DNA of 64,000 bases from Weissella paramesenteroides ATCC 33313 (GCF_000160575.1 NZ_GG697136.1:1-64000); one strand, 5' to 3'; counted from the first letter of the stretch, positions 7,532 through 15,016 are shown. Numbers and translations: made by a program. The notes: generated by a model from the sequence alone, not told the origin.

Positions 7532-7761
7532 TACACTAACCTCACTACATTCGTATCGTGTGCAATCATTTCATGCACTGCATCATCAACTTCCGTAATC
7601 GTGTGCAGACCACCATCATGCAAGCGGTTGTATTCGTCTCGCGGATATTCGTAAACGTAATCGAATAAAATCATATTCATTTCCATATATCCAGCACGAT
7701 CAACAAGTCCTTCTGAATCTCTCCACATATTTCGGAATTCCTCTGTCGTTAGTTTGTACAT
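7531..7761 (-). CDS. small acidic protein (76 aa)
   Basis: Unknown. Contains Tyr-rich YVYEYPRDEY and an acidic EVDDAVHEMIAHD helix. Part of the coupled early chain. Confidence 0.6.
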   Translation of the reverse strand: MYKLTTEEFRNMWRDSEGLVDRAGYMEMNMILFDYVYEYPRDEYNRLHDGGLHTITEVDDAVHEMIAHDTNVVRLV

Positions 7762-7763
7762 AT

Positions 7764-7952
7764 CTACAACCCGATTTCTTTCACGGTTTCTTTTAACTCA
7801 CTTGCAGAAATACCTTCGTCATTGTCGATAAATCCTTGAATGACGTCTTCTAACTGAATTAATTTGTTTAAATAATCGTTTGGCACAGTGGCTAAAGTTT
7901 CAATTTTTGCCACACCAAATCCTAATTCGATATCAAGAGTTTCATTTCGCAT
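7764..7952 (-). CDS. small acidic protein (62 aa)
   Basis: Unknown. Ends in an acidic amphipathic helix (SASELKETVKEIGL). Spaced two bases from the next gene in the operon. Confidence 0.6.
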   Translation of the reverse strand: MRNETLDIELGFGVAKIETLATVPNDYLNKLIQLEDVIQGFIDNDEGISASELKETVKEIGL

Positions 7953-7960
7953 ACCATCAC

Positions 7961-8263
7961 CTAAATTTTAATGTCGATTGTTGCTTGCTTAACCTTAGTA
8001 TTAATTTGCTTCAACAGCCTACGATTAATATCCTCGGTATCAATTTCCCAACTCTCGATAGCTTTGTTAATAACCAATTTCACTTGCTTATCAACAATGG
8101 CAAATGCCGAACCATCTTTTCGTTCCCAACGATTTGAATTAAACGCTTGGTTAATTGCATCTTTAATTGCTCGATCAATCTTTTTATTAATGATCGCTTG
8201 GTAGTCTTCCTTATGTGTCTCCAACCAATTGGCAATCATCTCGTTTGTAATTTCAATTTTCAT
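7961..8263 (-). CDS. helical protein (100 aa)
   Basis: Unknown. Almost entirely charged helix with a W-x-R-K-D-G-S-A turn in the middle. The two flanking helical halves could form a hairpin. The start overlaps the stop region of the 52-residue gene upstream. Confidence 0.62.
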   Translation of the reverse strand: MKIEITNEMIANWLETHKEDYQAIINKKIDRAIKDAINQAFNSNRWERKDGSAFAIVDKQVKLVINKAIESWEIDTEDINRRLLKQINTKVKQATIDIKI

Positions 8264-8422
8264 TTACTCGTCACCCTCCACCAACTGACCTTCCACAACG
8301 ATTGATCCATACTCATCGGCATCGGTAATTAAATCTCCATCTTCGTCATACAAAGCAAACTTTTGCATAATCGCAGCTACCATAAACTGTGATAATTCAA
8401 CTTTCACAAATTTATTATCCAT
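8264..8422 (-). CDS. small acidic protein (52 aa)
   Basis: MDNKFVKVELSQFM with a DEDGDLITDADEYG acidic core. Unknown. Its stop abuts the next ATG (TAAATG) and its start directly follows the stop of the 95-residue gene. Confidence 0.55.
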   Translation of the reverse strand: MDNKFVKVELSQFMVAAIMQKFALYDEDGDLITDADEYGSIVVEGQLVEGDE

Positions 8423-8710
8423 TTATTCAACCACCTTTACGCACTCTGGGTGCAACCACGCTTGTGCTAATTCTTCATCAGTTAAATGACCATATAGTTC
8501 ATCTGAATAAAGTATGAAATCAAGAAAACCTGTAAGACTAGAAGTTTCTTTTTGGGTTAATAATAAAGCCTTCTCTTCTTTAGACATCTTGATAGTTGGC
8601 GTATAAGTTAATTTAAAATTGTCAATAACATAGATAGCTAACACTCTTAATTCTGTCTTTCTAGTTGGAATGTTTTCTAGTAATAAATCCATGCCCTCAT
8701 CAAACGTCAT
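8423..8710 (-). CDS. helical protein (95 aa)
   Basis: Unknown. Soluble helical protein with EELAQAWLHPECVKVVE at the C terminus. Coupled to the 38-residue gene upstream by an overlap. Confidence 0.6.
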   Translation of the reverse strand: MTFDEGMDLLLENIPTRKTELRVLAIYVIDNFKLTYTPTIKMSKEEKALLLTQKETSSLTGFLDFILYSDELYGHLTDEELAQAWLHPECVKVVE

Positions 8711-8823
8711 TCCTCAACCTCCCGAATTTCATACCGCTTATCATGGTATCGACTAAGTAGTTCGCTTAAATCAATACCCCAGTCGAACGGAATATTATCT
8801 TCGTAGACAACGTATTTAGTCAT
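8707..8823 (-). CDS. 38-residue protein
   Basis: MTKYVVYEDNIPFDWGIDL followed by SELLSRYHDKRYEI. The start is coupled by ATGA to the upstream gene and a GGAGG near its end serves the next gene. Unknown function. Confidence 0.5.
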   Translation of the reverse strand: MTKYVVYEDNIPFDWGIDLSELLSRYHDKRYEIREVEE

Positions 8824-9056
8824 TCGTACTCCACTCCTGCAATGTTTTCGTTTGGGATAAGCACAAAATTGTGTACAGTAGTTACTCTAAAAGTATCGTC
8901 TAACCAGTTATCAATATCCGTAACAACTGATCCATTAATCCATTCCTTCAATGTGAATTCTTTGAACACCGGTTCGCCAACCGTAAACGTAACTGCTGGA
9001 TATTTACCGTGGACATACACCTGCTCACGTAAACTGATTGTTTTAATCTCTTTCAT
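8820..9056 (-). CDS. small beta-rich protein (78 aa)
   Basis: Unknown. Regular alternation of hydrophobic and charged residues suggests a beta sandwich. Overlaps both neighbours by four bases. Confidence 0.6.
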   Translation of the reverse strand: MKEIKTISLREQVYVHGKYPAVTFTVGEPVFKEFTLKEWINGSVVTDIDNWLDDTFRVTTVHNFVLIPNENIAGVEYE

Positions 9057-9232
9057 ATCTTATATACCTTATAATTCCCTCTGACCGATTCACGCTTGCC
9101 TGTCTTGATACGACTAACTGCTGAATCAAAGGAACCTAGTTTAATACCTAACCAATCAGCAACTTCAATTCTGCTACCCACCATAATAGGTAAATCATCA
9201 GTGTCGTATACAATATACAGGCTAGTATTCAT
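9053..9232 (-). CDS. small HTH-like phage protein (59 aa)
   Basis: Pattern YIVYDTDDLPIMVGSRIEVA, then DWLGIKLGSFDSAVSRIKTGKR, matches a widespread class of ~60-residue phage proteins with a beta hairpin followed by a helix-turn-helix. Probably binds DNA, with an unknown target. The ATG at 9232 lies inside the end of the upstream gene; the longer frame has no ribosome binding site. Confidence 0.62.
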   Translation of the reverse strand: MNTSLYIVYDTDDLPIMVGSRIEVADWLGIKLGSFDSAVSRIKTGKRESVRGNYKVYKI

Positions 9233-9512
9233 ACGTATCAGCGTCCTCCAATACGAAACCAAACTCGTCTAATTTACCAATCACATAGTGTGCCTCTCGG
9301 TTATCTAACACGCTTTTGCGACGGTCAAATTCATCACTGATAATATATGCCCCATCTAATCGACTAACGTATAGTTCATCGTCACTGGTAATAACATATT
9401 TCTTTTCCGCACCCTCTGGTAAATCAGCAACCTTAACGTTAGTGAACGTACCATTACCATTTGAATATGAAATCGTTTCTACATCGAACGGCACATCAAT
9501 TAATTTCTTCAT
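9222..9512 (-). CDS. unknown protein (96 aa)
   Basis: Alpha/beta protein beginning MKKLIDVPFDVETISY. The ATG at 9512 has AGAGG nine bases upstream and lies at the end of the upstream gene, so it is preferred to the frame's first ATG at 9590. No family recognised. Confidence 0.62.
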   Translation of the reverse strand: MKKLIDVPFDVETISYSNGNGTFTNVKVADLPEGAEKKYVITSDDELYVSRLDGAYIISDEFDRRKSVLDNREAHYVIGKLDEFGFVLEDADTYEY

Positions 9513-9822
9513 TTCTAACAACCTCTTTTTTCTTTGAATCATAGATAACAATTCGCTTGTCATTTTTAAACTTGTAGTGTTTATCGCCATACCAGTATCT
9601 GTAATTGGTAGTTACCGTGACCTGATAACGGTCGTTGTTATATTTTTTGCTAGTGTTACCAGCATTAGTTGATGACGCCGTTCCGACCACAATCAACACG
9701 CCAACAATGAATAGCCACACGATTACGCAAAAAATGTAATCTCCAATACCAAAAAATGTTCCCCAGAACAGTGCAATAATTACTATTAATGCCGCGACTG
9801 ATAACCCAAAAAACCAAATCAT
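9496..9822 (-). CDS. membrane protein (108 aa)
   Basis: Two hydrophobic helices (about residues 1-22 and 28-48), then a soluble Tyr/Lys-rich tail of 55 residues ending in a charged KKKEVVRNEEIN. Unknown. The soluble part probably faces the cytoplasm. Confidence 0.65.
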   Translation of the reverse strand: MIWFFGLSVAALIVIIALFWGTFFGIGDYIFCVIVWLFIVGVLIVVGTASSTNAGNTSKKYNNDRYQVTVTTNYRYWYGDKHYKFKNDKRIVIYDSKKKEVVRNEEIN

Positions 9823-10004
9823 AAACTGTCCACCAACGCCTTTGCTCGTTTAAAATCACCTGTGTACATCAAACCTTTTAACTTACTAATTTTCGAATAC
9901 ATGTGAACGTAATCTCTATCCACAATGTTTATCACTTCGTCTGCCAACTCATCAGCAGGACGACCGTTGCTTTCAATCTTCACGGTTATATTCATCTGAC
10001 TCAT
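9819..10004 (-). CDS. small protein (61 aa)
   Basis: Unknown. A beta strand (MNITVKIES) followed by two helices. The start may be this ATG or the one three codons later (9995); GGAG lies upstream of both. Confidence 0.55.
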   Translation of the reverse strand: MSQMNITVKIESNGRPADELADEVINIVDRDYVHMYSKISKLKGLMYTGDFKRAKALVDSL

Positions 10005-10155
10005 ACTCCTTCATTTGGTTGTATCTGTGTAGGTAGTGATACTTATAAGCGTATTCGCTCACACCTAGCAACCGCATTGCTTCTTCATCGTTCATACCAA
10101 TTGCTTTATACATACGCATCTGGTTGAACAAATCATTCTCTTCTCTACTCCGCAT
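9973..10155 (-). CDS. HTH-like protein (60 aa)
   Basis: Contains AIGMNDEEAMRLLGVSEYA, a helix-turn-helix-like arrangement with the turn around G-V-S, flanked by charged residues. Likely DNA-binding. No closer family evident. It overlaps the downstream gene by 32 bases. Confidence 0.55.
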   Translation of the reverse strand: MRSREENDLFNQMRMYKAIGMNDEEAMRLLGVSEYAYKYHYLHRYNQMKEYESDEYNRED

Positions 10156-10609
10156 AGCTAGTCAACGCTGTTAGCCCATCTGTATATGCAACGTAATCCG
10201 CCCATACGTTATCCAACATTTCAGTAGTGTCTTTTACATCATCAACCGTTAACTTACCGTAATTTAAATGCGTACCAATAACTTTTGCTTGTTCAAGCAA
10301 ATCTGTGTCAGCTTCTTTATGCAAATCTTCGGCTACACCATCTAAATCTTTACGCAATCTATCAGGAAAATCATTACCAAATACATGCATAACCGTAACG
10401 ATTACTTTTTGTGCTGGGTTAATTACCATACCGACTTCACCACTTGTCCACAATTGGCAGCCGTCTTTTTGATTACGAGTTAATTCTGCATTCTCGTTAA
10501 AGTTAATCAGCCAATTTTTCCAACCGCTTCGTTTCGTCTTGAAACGACTTTCCATTTGTTCCACTGCATGATCAGAAAAATCATACAGTTCAATTCGTTT
10601 AATGCCCAT
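10145..10609 (-). CDS. unknown protein, weak RelE/DUF4258-like N terminus (154 aa)
   Basis: The N-terminal ~75 residues read as alpha/beta: FSDHAVEQMESRF, then W-x-S-G-E-V-G-M-V-I-N and K-V-I-V-T-V, the strand order seen in RelE-like and DUF4258 proteins. The C-terminal half is acidic and helical. The fold call is a guess from pattern alone. Start at 10609 from the ATG after the upstream gene's ribosome-loading region. Confidence 0.5.
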   Translation of the reverse strand: MGIKRIELYDFSDHAVEQMESRFKTKRSGWKNWLINFNENAELTRNQKDGCQLWTSGEVGMVINPAQKVIVTVMHVFGNDFPDRLRKDLDGVAEDLHKEADTDLLEQAKVIGTHLNYGKLTVDDVKDTTEMLDNVWADYVAYTDGLTALTSYAE

Positions 10610-10784
10610 ACAACAATACCTCTCCGATACGATTTGCTTGCTCCTCTGTTCCAAAGAATCGAACTAGCTGGTAGATGCCCCAGTAAATCACACGTTTGAT
10701 ATAAGGTAGCAAATACACTAGCAGGAACACTGGAACGAACCAAATCAATATTTCCACAAACATTTTAATTAATAGTTGAACCAT
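10599..10784 (-). CDS. single-pass membrane protein (61 aa)
   Basis: N-terminal long hydrophobic helix (about residues 3-38), then an amphipathic GTEEQANRIGEVLLY segment. Unknown function. Next to another small membrane protein gene. Confidence 0.6.
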   Translation of the reverse strand: MVQLLIKMFVEILIWFVPVFLLVYLLPYIKRVIYWGIYQLVRFFGTEEQANRIGEVLLYGH

Positions 10785-10981
10785 TTTTTTATTTTCCTTC
10801 TATATAAGAACGCTCTGGCTGCCCAGAAAATTGATAGGACAATACTAATGAGTGAAAGGATAATGACGAATACGTTTCCTGTAAACAGTAATACTAGGTT
10901 GATAATCGACAAAACCAGTACATGAACTGAAAGCATATTGCTTAGATAGTTCATGTGATTATTTATTTTTAATCTATCCAT
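10769..10981 (-). CDS. membrane protein with two TM helices (70 aa)
   Basis: Helices at about residues 13-34 and 38-58, with a basic C-terminal tail (RRKIKKW). The ATG at 10981 overlaps the stop of the antirepressor gene, so it is likely translated with it. Unknown function. Confidence 0.6.
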   Translation of the reverse strand: MDRLKINNHMNYLSNMLSVHVLVLSIINLVLLFTGNVFVIILSLISIVLSIFWAARAFLYRRKIKKWFNY

Positions 10982-11975
10982 GTGCTTCACCAGTTAGTTG
11001 TTCGATCGAAACGTCTAGGGCATCTGATAGTTTGAAAATAGTTTCTAATCTAGGAGTTGTACGTCCGTTTTCGTAATTAAAAATATTATTTACATACAGC
11101 CCTGAACGTCTTGCTAATTCATTCATTGAATACCCACGTTCTAAACGATATTTATTAACATTATTTCCAATCGCAACTGCTGGACTAACATATTCAGATT
11201 TCAATTTCTTGGCAAAGTAATTATGACCTTTAGGAGTAATCATAGTTGTACGGCTTACCTTGTTATTGCTAACTATTTGGTAAGTATAAAGTGTCTCTTT
11301 AACTTCCATATATCCAAAATCAAGTGATTTAGATGTAGGTAAGTTATAATTATCACCACGTTTTGTTGTGCATACCCAACCGTTATCACGGAACCATTGG
11401 TATAACTTTTTCTCACCAATCTTAATTCCGTATTCCTTATTCAACACTTTCGCAAATGCTGACACGCCCATGCTTTCCTTGCTGCCTTCCATGATTAAGG
11501 CAACCTTTGCGTCTTCCTGTAACTTCGCAGTCAATGCACGTTCGTTCTTTAAGTCGGTTGCCACACGAATTAATGTTTCAGGACTTAGCAACACTTCCTC
11601 AGTCATGTAAGCACCATGCTTACGAATGTCGGGTAAGACTTCGGTCGTTAGCCAGCGCTTAAATTTCTTGGCTTGCTCTTTCATTTGTGGGTTACGTGAT
11701 TGCTTTGATGCGTCCCAAATCATTGAGTAGATACCTGACTCGTTGATGAAGATTGGATATTGCTCACGGCCAAGGCTGTCTGTTATCGATGGGGCTCCAA
11801 CTTGGGGTCCCATCTTTCTATCTTCATTATCAACATGCTTTACAACAGCATCTTTTGCTTTCGCATATCCCAATACCTCAGCCACATCTTTACCAACGAA
11901 CCATGGTTCATCATCAATCATTACCTGGCGGACGTCTTTACCTTCAAAACCTAGAACTTGTAACTCATTGTTCAT
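10974..11975 (-). CDS. antirepressor with BRO-N, KilAC and C-terminal XRE domains (333 aa)
   Basis: Three regions are clear. Residues 1-115 are a BRO-N domain (GFEGKDVRQV, PWFVGKDVAEVLGY). Residues ~130-255 are a phage antirepressor KilAC-type domain ending GHNYFAKKLK. Residues ~268-330 are a complete XRE helix-turn-helix (NKYRLERGYSMNELARRSGL, NIFNYENGRTTP). Antirepressors inactivate the phage repressor and trigger lytic growth. The extra HTH is unusual because most relatives end after KilAC. It lies second in the lytic operon after the Cro-like gene, overlapping it by 11 bases. Confidence 0.88.
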   Translation of the reverse strand: MNNELQVLGFEGKDVRQVMIDDEPWFVGKDVAEVLGYAKAKDAVVKHVDNEDRKMGPQVGAPSITDSLGREQYPIFINESGIYSMIWDASKQSRNPQMKEQAKKFKRWLTTEVLPDIRKHGAYMTEEVLLSPETLIRVATDLKNERALTAKLQEDAKVALIMEGSKESMGVSAFAKVLNKEYGIKIGEKKLYQWFRDNGWVCTTKRGDNYNLPTSKSLDFGYMEVKETLYTYQIVSNNKVSRTTMITPKGHNYFAKKLKSEYVSPAVAIGNNVNKYRLERGYSMNELARRSGLYVNNIFNYENGRTTPRLETIFKLSDALDVSIEQLTGEAHG

Positions 11976-12180
11976 GACGAGCCTCCCATAATTCGTTGAC
12001 GTAACTTTCTGCTTTACTTAGAACTTCATTAGTCTTTTCCTTTGATGCAATTCCTTTTTGAACTCGTGCAAACGTCGTATTGTTCACACCGATGTGATAT
12101 AACAATTCGTCTTGATGCAATTGAACGGAAAACATTTTTCCTTTTAACGTACCAACACGATCCAGAACTTCCTGTTCCAT
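11965..12180 (-). CDS. Cro-like regulator, first gene of the lytic operon (71 aa)
   Basis: Small helical protein; HQDELLYHIGVNNTTFARVQ reads as a helix-turn-helix. Position fits Cro: first gene of the minus-strand early operon, divergent from the repressor, directly after the shared operator region. The family is not certain from sequence. GGAGG lies close upstream of the ATG. Confidence 0.65.
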   Translation of the reverse strand: MEQEVLDRVGTLKGKMFSVQLHQDELLYHIGVNNTTFARVQKGIASKEKTNEVLSKAESYVNELWEARHEQ

Positions 12181-12217
12181 AAAAAACCTCCAATAATGTA
12201 GTCATATTGTTAGCAAT

Positions 12218-12232
12218 CACATAATTATGTGT
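12218..12232. promoter_or_regulatory. operator O1
   Basis: CACATAATTATGTGT, a palindrome with arms CACATAA/TTATGTG. It differs from O3 by a single base. Presumed repressor/Cro binding site. Confidence 0.65.
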
Positions 12233-12337
12233 TATAATATACACATAAAGAACTTTTAATAACGTATCTTGGCGGAAACGGTTGATTAAATAGCAGTTCT
12301 TACTAACAAGTAGCTTTGTACATAAATTAATATAACA

Positions 12338-12350
12338 CACAATAATGTGT
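12338..12350. promoter_or_regulatory. operator O2
   Basis: CACAATAATGTGT, same CACA/TGTGT arms with a two-base shorter centre than O1. It sits inside the spacer of the minus-strand early promoter, where bound repressor would block RNA polymerase. Confidence 0.6.
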
Positions 12351-12365
12351 CGTGCAATGTTTTTA

Positions 12366-12380
12366 CACTTAATTATGTGT
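12366..12380. promoter_or_regulatory. operator O3
   Basis: CACTTAATTATGTGT, 14 of 15 bases identical to O1. It overlaps the probable -10 region of the repressor promoter, suggesting autoregulation. Confidence 0.6.
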
Positions 12381-12404
12381 ATATTGATTTGAAAGGATTT
12401 TTTT

Positions 12405-12734
12405 ATGTCTTTATACGAACGTGTAGTTGATTTATCTAATAAAAGAAATTTTAAAAGTGTGCGTGATTTATCTATCGCTGCTGGCATGTCTCAGAATGCT
12501 TTATATAGTTGGAAAACGCAGAGTCCTTCTGCCGACAATCTGAATGCTGTGGCAAAAATACTTGGTGTGTCAGCAGATTATCTATTAGGCAATACAGATG
12601 ATATGTATTCAAATCAAAACGATAATCAATTGGACATTAAGAACGCCCCTATACTTGCATACGACGGCAAACCAGTATCAGATGAAACTCGCGACATATT
12701 AGAAAGAATTTTAGAGATGGAAACACATAAATGA
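12405..12734 (+). CDS. XRE-family lysogeny repressor (109 aa)
   Basis: HTH_3/XRE domain at residues ~8-62: VRDLSIAAGMSQNALYSWK, then SADNLNAVAKILGVSADYLL, the standard five-helix repressor layout. A short variable C-terminal part follows, too short for a LexA-type cleavage domain, in line with the partner peptidase gene next door. A GAAAGGA lies eight bases upstream. Divergent from the Cro-like gene, with three operators between them. Confidence 0.88.
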   Translation: MSLYERVVDLSNKRNFKSVRDLSIAAGMSQNALYSWKTQSPSADNLNAVAKILGVSADYLLGNTDDMYSNQNDNQLDIKNAPILAYDGKPVSDETRDILERILEMETHK

Positions 12735-13138
12735 AAAATGTAATGACCTACTTACAATATCTAGCTGACGTGAACGGTATCACTATTATTGTTACTGACC
12801 AGCTAGACGAATATGAAAGCGACAAATGTATTCCAGCAATTAATACAATTATTATTAACGAGAATTATGCTACAAAAGTTGATGTGGCTTTTAGACTTGC
12901 GCATGAGTTATCTCATTTAATATTTGGATCACGTTTTTCAGATGCAATCTATTCATTTTCAATTGGAAGCAATCGTGACGCAGAACGTGAAGCCAATATC
13001 AATGCATTAAAGATGTTGTGCAAGTATCTATACACTGATACACCTTTAGAATATCGTAACTACATTAATTTTATGAATGAATTCGGTTTACCAGCTAGTA
13101 TGGAAAACATGGTGAAGGACGCTATATTAGCTGTTTAA
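12731..13138 (+). CDS. ImmA/IrrE-type metallopeptidase (135 aa)
   Basis: HELSH zinc-peptidase motif at residues 58-62 within RLAHELSHLIFG, and a second acidic ligand region (DAEREANINALKMLC) downstream, as in ImmA/COG2856 proteins. In ICEBs1 and related elements such peptidases cleave the adjacent XRE repressor to induce the element. The ATG overlaps the repressor stop (ATGA), so the two are co-translated. Confidence 0.88.
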   Translation: MKNVMTYLQYLADVNGITIIVTDQLDEYESDKCIPAINTIIINENYATKVDVAFRLAHELSHLIFGSRFSDAIYSFSIGSNRDAEREANINALKMLCKYLYTDTPLEYRNYINFMNEFGLPASMENMVKDAILAV

Positions 13139-13190
13139 AATACATACGTGCAATAATTGATCCACGATAAAAGCTAAGGAGTAATGGGCA

Positions 13191-13763
13191 ATGAAACACA
13201 AAAAGGTAATCATTTCTAGTATCATCGGGCTAATCGTTATAGTAGCGATCGTATTCACATCAATGTGGGCAGTGAATAACAACCAAACAAAGAAATTTGC
13301 GACGGTAAATGGGCACGATTTGTATAAGGTTAAAATAACTAAAGATGTACCAGCTGCTAATCCGCCCGCATTAAAAGGTGGCTATGCTAAAGGAGTTCGT
13401 GATATTGAAGGGAAAACTAAAGCTCCTGACGGGTCGCTAGTTGTTATTAAACAAGATGTTTCGTCTGGTTATTTTAAAGGAATTGGAATGGGCGCTACAT
13501 ATTCACACAAAGCAGACGGATTAACTTCTCAACAAATGATAAACAAAGTAGACGTAAATCAAAACGCTTTTGCAACTACTGTACATGATGGTAAATTCAA
13601 GACTATGTTTGTCCCAGACATGGACGATAAAAATGGAAAGTATATGATATTTGCTGGGACGGAATTTTTATCAGAGCCCACATCTAAAAAAGTAATTAAA
13701 ACATACAAAGCCAACATGGGTTACTACACCGTCACAAACTCAGGTAAACTAATCGAACCATAA
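13191..13763 (+). CDS. membrane-anchored exported protein of the lysogeny module (190 aa)
   Basis: N-terminal KHKK followed by one hydrophobic helix (residues 8-27), no signal-peptidase or lipobox site obvious, then ~160 extracytoplasmic residues rich in beta pattern. A GGAG precedes the ATG. Third gene of the repressor transcript, ending in its own terminator. Prophage-expressed anchored proteins in this position are often superinfection-exclusion factors; that role is inferred from position only. Confidence 0.75.
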   Translation: MKHKKVIISSIIGLIVIVAIVFTSMWAVNNNQTKKFATVNGHDLYKVKITKDVPAANPPALKGGYAKGVRDIEGKTKAPDGSLVVIKQDVSSGYFKGIGMGATYSHKADGLTSQQMINKVDVNQNAFATTVHDGKFKTMFVPDMDDKNGKYMIFAGTEFLSEPTSKKVIKTYKANMGYYTVTNSGKLIEP

Positions 13764-13800
13764 AAAATAACGCACCCGAAATTAATCGAGTGCGTTTTTA
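13764..13800 (+). terminator. terminator of the lysogeny operon
   Basis: Stem ACGCACCCGA/TCGAGTGCGT (one mismatch) directly after the stop codon, followed by TTTTT on the plus strand and preceded by an A run, so it may work in both directions. Confidence 0.8.
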
Positions 13801-13973
13801 ATTGTAATAAAAAAGAGCTGTCGACCCACGACAACCCAAACAAACAAACCAGCATAGTAGCCAACTACACTAATCCAACTAACATCGAACATACAATATA
13901 TTCTATGAATTTCATTTATCTATACATAAATAATAACACAACTGTTATACCTGTCAACCATCATCAATTATTA

Positions 13974-14014
13974 TGCTATACTAATTAGTACATAGATTAG
14001 CCATCTATGTACTA
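13974..14014 (+). promoter_or_regulatory. extended -10 promoter and 5' stem-loop of the 54-aa gene
   Basis: Extended -10 TGCTATACT at 13974-13982, then a perfect 12-bp inverted repeat (arms 13986-13997 and 14003-14014, loop TAGCC) starting about where transcription should begin. The repeat could be an operator or a stabilising 5' hairpin on the mRNA. Confidence 0.65.
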
Positions 14015-14040
14015 TCTCCAACGAAAGGAGAGCATACGAT

Positions 14041-14205
14041 ATGTCAGGAATTTCATTTATCTTTAGAGAATTCTTGTTCGCTTTTGCTATGTTATTTATA
14101 ACTGGTAGCACTGGTGAATTAATTCTCGCTGCATTGCATTTCGTCGCTGCTTACACGATTTATATCGTTGGTGGTAACGAGCACACCAAGCAAGACAAAC
14201 AATAA
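14041..14205 (+). CDS. monocistronic small membrane protein (54 aa)
   Basis: Two hydrophobic segments (about residues 3-20 and 26-44) and a charged tail NEHTKQDKQ. AAAGGAGAG lies eight bases before the ATG. The gene has its own promoter, 5' hairpin, 3' hairpin and terminator and stands alone between the lysogeny and replication modules, the layout of a prophage-expressed 'moron'. No homologue recognised. Too short for standard ORF cut-offs. Confidence 0.7.
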   Translation: MSGISFIFREFLFAFAMLFITGSTGELILAALHFVAAYTIYIVGGNEHTKQDKQ

Positions 14206-14223
14206 GCGATGCTTTGTATATGG

Positions 14224-14250
14224 GGCTACACCGATAAGATAAGTGTAGCC
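14224..14250 (+). other. perfect 8-bp hairpin after the 54-aa gene
   Basis: GGCTACAC/GTGTAGCC arms with an 11-base loop and no T run, so probably an RNA 3' stability element and not a terminator. It lies 20 bases upstream of the real terminator. Confidence 0.55.
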
Positions 14251-14271
14251 TAGCAAGCCAATACATACCTT

Positions 14272-14313
14272 AAAACACTTGGGGTCACTTTATTGCCACC
14301 CTCGTGTTTTTTT
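14272..14313. terminator. bidirectional terminator between converging genes
   Basis: Outer arms AAAACAC/GTGTTTT and inner arms GGGT/ACCC, with T runs on both strands. It separates the plus-strand 54-aa gene from the minus-strand pnuC end at 14312. Confidence 0.7.
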
Positions 14314-15016
14314 ATTTTGCATTTTTTCGTGACCAGATAGAGTAAAACTTTCCATACAATGCAGTCACTAAGTAGAATAACATCGTTAGTAACATAGGCA
14401 AGCTAGATGCTGAGTAACCGATAAACAATGCTGATACCCACAGAGCAATATTAACAAAGTCAGACATTAACCACAATGAGTAGCTGTCACCATAACCCTT
14501 GAACACGTACCATGAAGCCATTGCTCCAATAATCAATACGATTGAATCCCATAGTGGGTTTGTATCACCTAACGCTGTGTACGCCATCAGTACTGGGTAC
14601 CATAGTGCTAGAATTAATACGATAGTAAAAATCCAGCCTTTAATAGATAGGAATTTTACACCGTCTTTTACACGGTTGCCCCACTTTTTCCATGTGATGA
14701 TTAATGGCACATCAATCAAGGCAACGAATACCAGTTGATCTAATACACTAGCGAAATGTCCAGCAGACCAGTTAATGTAAATATACCCTAACGCACTGAT
14801 TAATCCAAGCAGCCCATTAATAGGTTTACCAATCATCATGTACACGGTACATGCCGAACCAATAATTGTTGCGAATAATGTAATTGTGGATAGCACTGTA
14901 ATCGGCGCTGTTAGATAAAACGCTAACTGTACCCCCACAATAAACGCTAGCATAATTGCGCCAGCTGCATTCAGAGATTTAATCTCATCTAGTAACCATT
15001 TCCCATAACCTGTCAT
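14312..15016 (-). CDS. pnuC: PnuC-type nicotinamide riboside transporter (234 aa)
   Basis: About seven transmembrane helices and family-typical pieces: an N-terminal LLDEIKSLNAAG, G-A-x-Y-I-N-W-S-A-G-H-F, and the late Q/W-rich W-L-M-S-D-F-V-N-I-A-L-W segment that lines the substrate site. PnuC proteins import nicotinamide riboside, which feeds NAD+ synthesis. Phages often carry pnuC with NAD genes; no nadR/nadV partner is visible here. Last gene of the replication operon, coupled to the 49-residue gene by ATGA. Confidence 0.88.
   Translation of the reverse strand: MTGYGKWLLDEIKSLNAAGAIMLAFIVGVQLAFYLTAPITVLSTITLFATIIGSACTVYMMIGKPINGLLGLISALGYIYINWSAGHFASVLDQLVFVALIDVPLIITWKKWGNRVKDGVKFLSIKGWIFTIVLILALWYPVLMAYTALGDTNPLWDSIVLIIGAMASWYVFKGYGDSYSLWLMSDFVNIALWVSALFIGYSASSLPMLLTMLFYLVTALYGKFYSIWSRKNAK

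Larger units (their letters stand above)
12181..12404 (-). promoter_or_regulatory. divergent lysogeny/lysis control region
   Basis: On the minus strand a sigma-70 promoter is well formed: -35 TTGCAC (plus positions 12352-12357), 17-base spacer, -10 TATATT (12329-12334), reading into the Cro-like gene. Its spacer contains operator O2. A plus-strand TATAAT lies at 12233-12238 and a TATATT at 12380-12385 just before the repressor gene; the -35 elements for these are weak. An inverted repeat AAGAAC/GTTCTT (about 12247 and 12292) lies between. Confidence 0.7.

Noticed and set aside
13782-13892. Minus-strand 36-residue hydrophobic peptide (MFDVSWISVVGYYAGL...), type I toxin-like
   Set aside because: No ribosome binding site or promoter; its end lies in the lysogeny terminator. 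It has the right composition but too little support.
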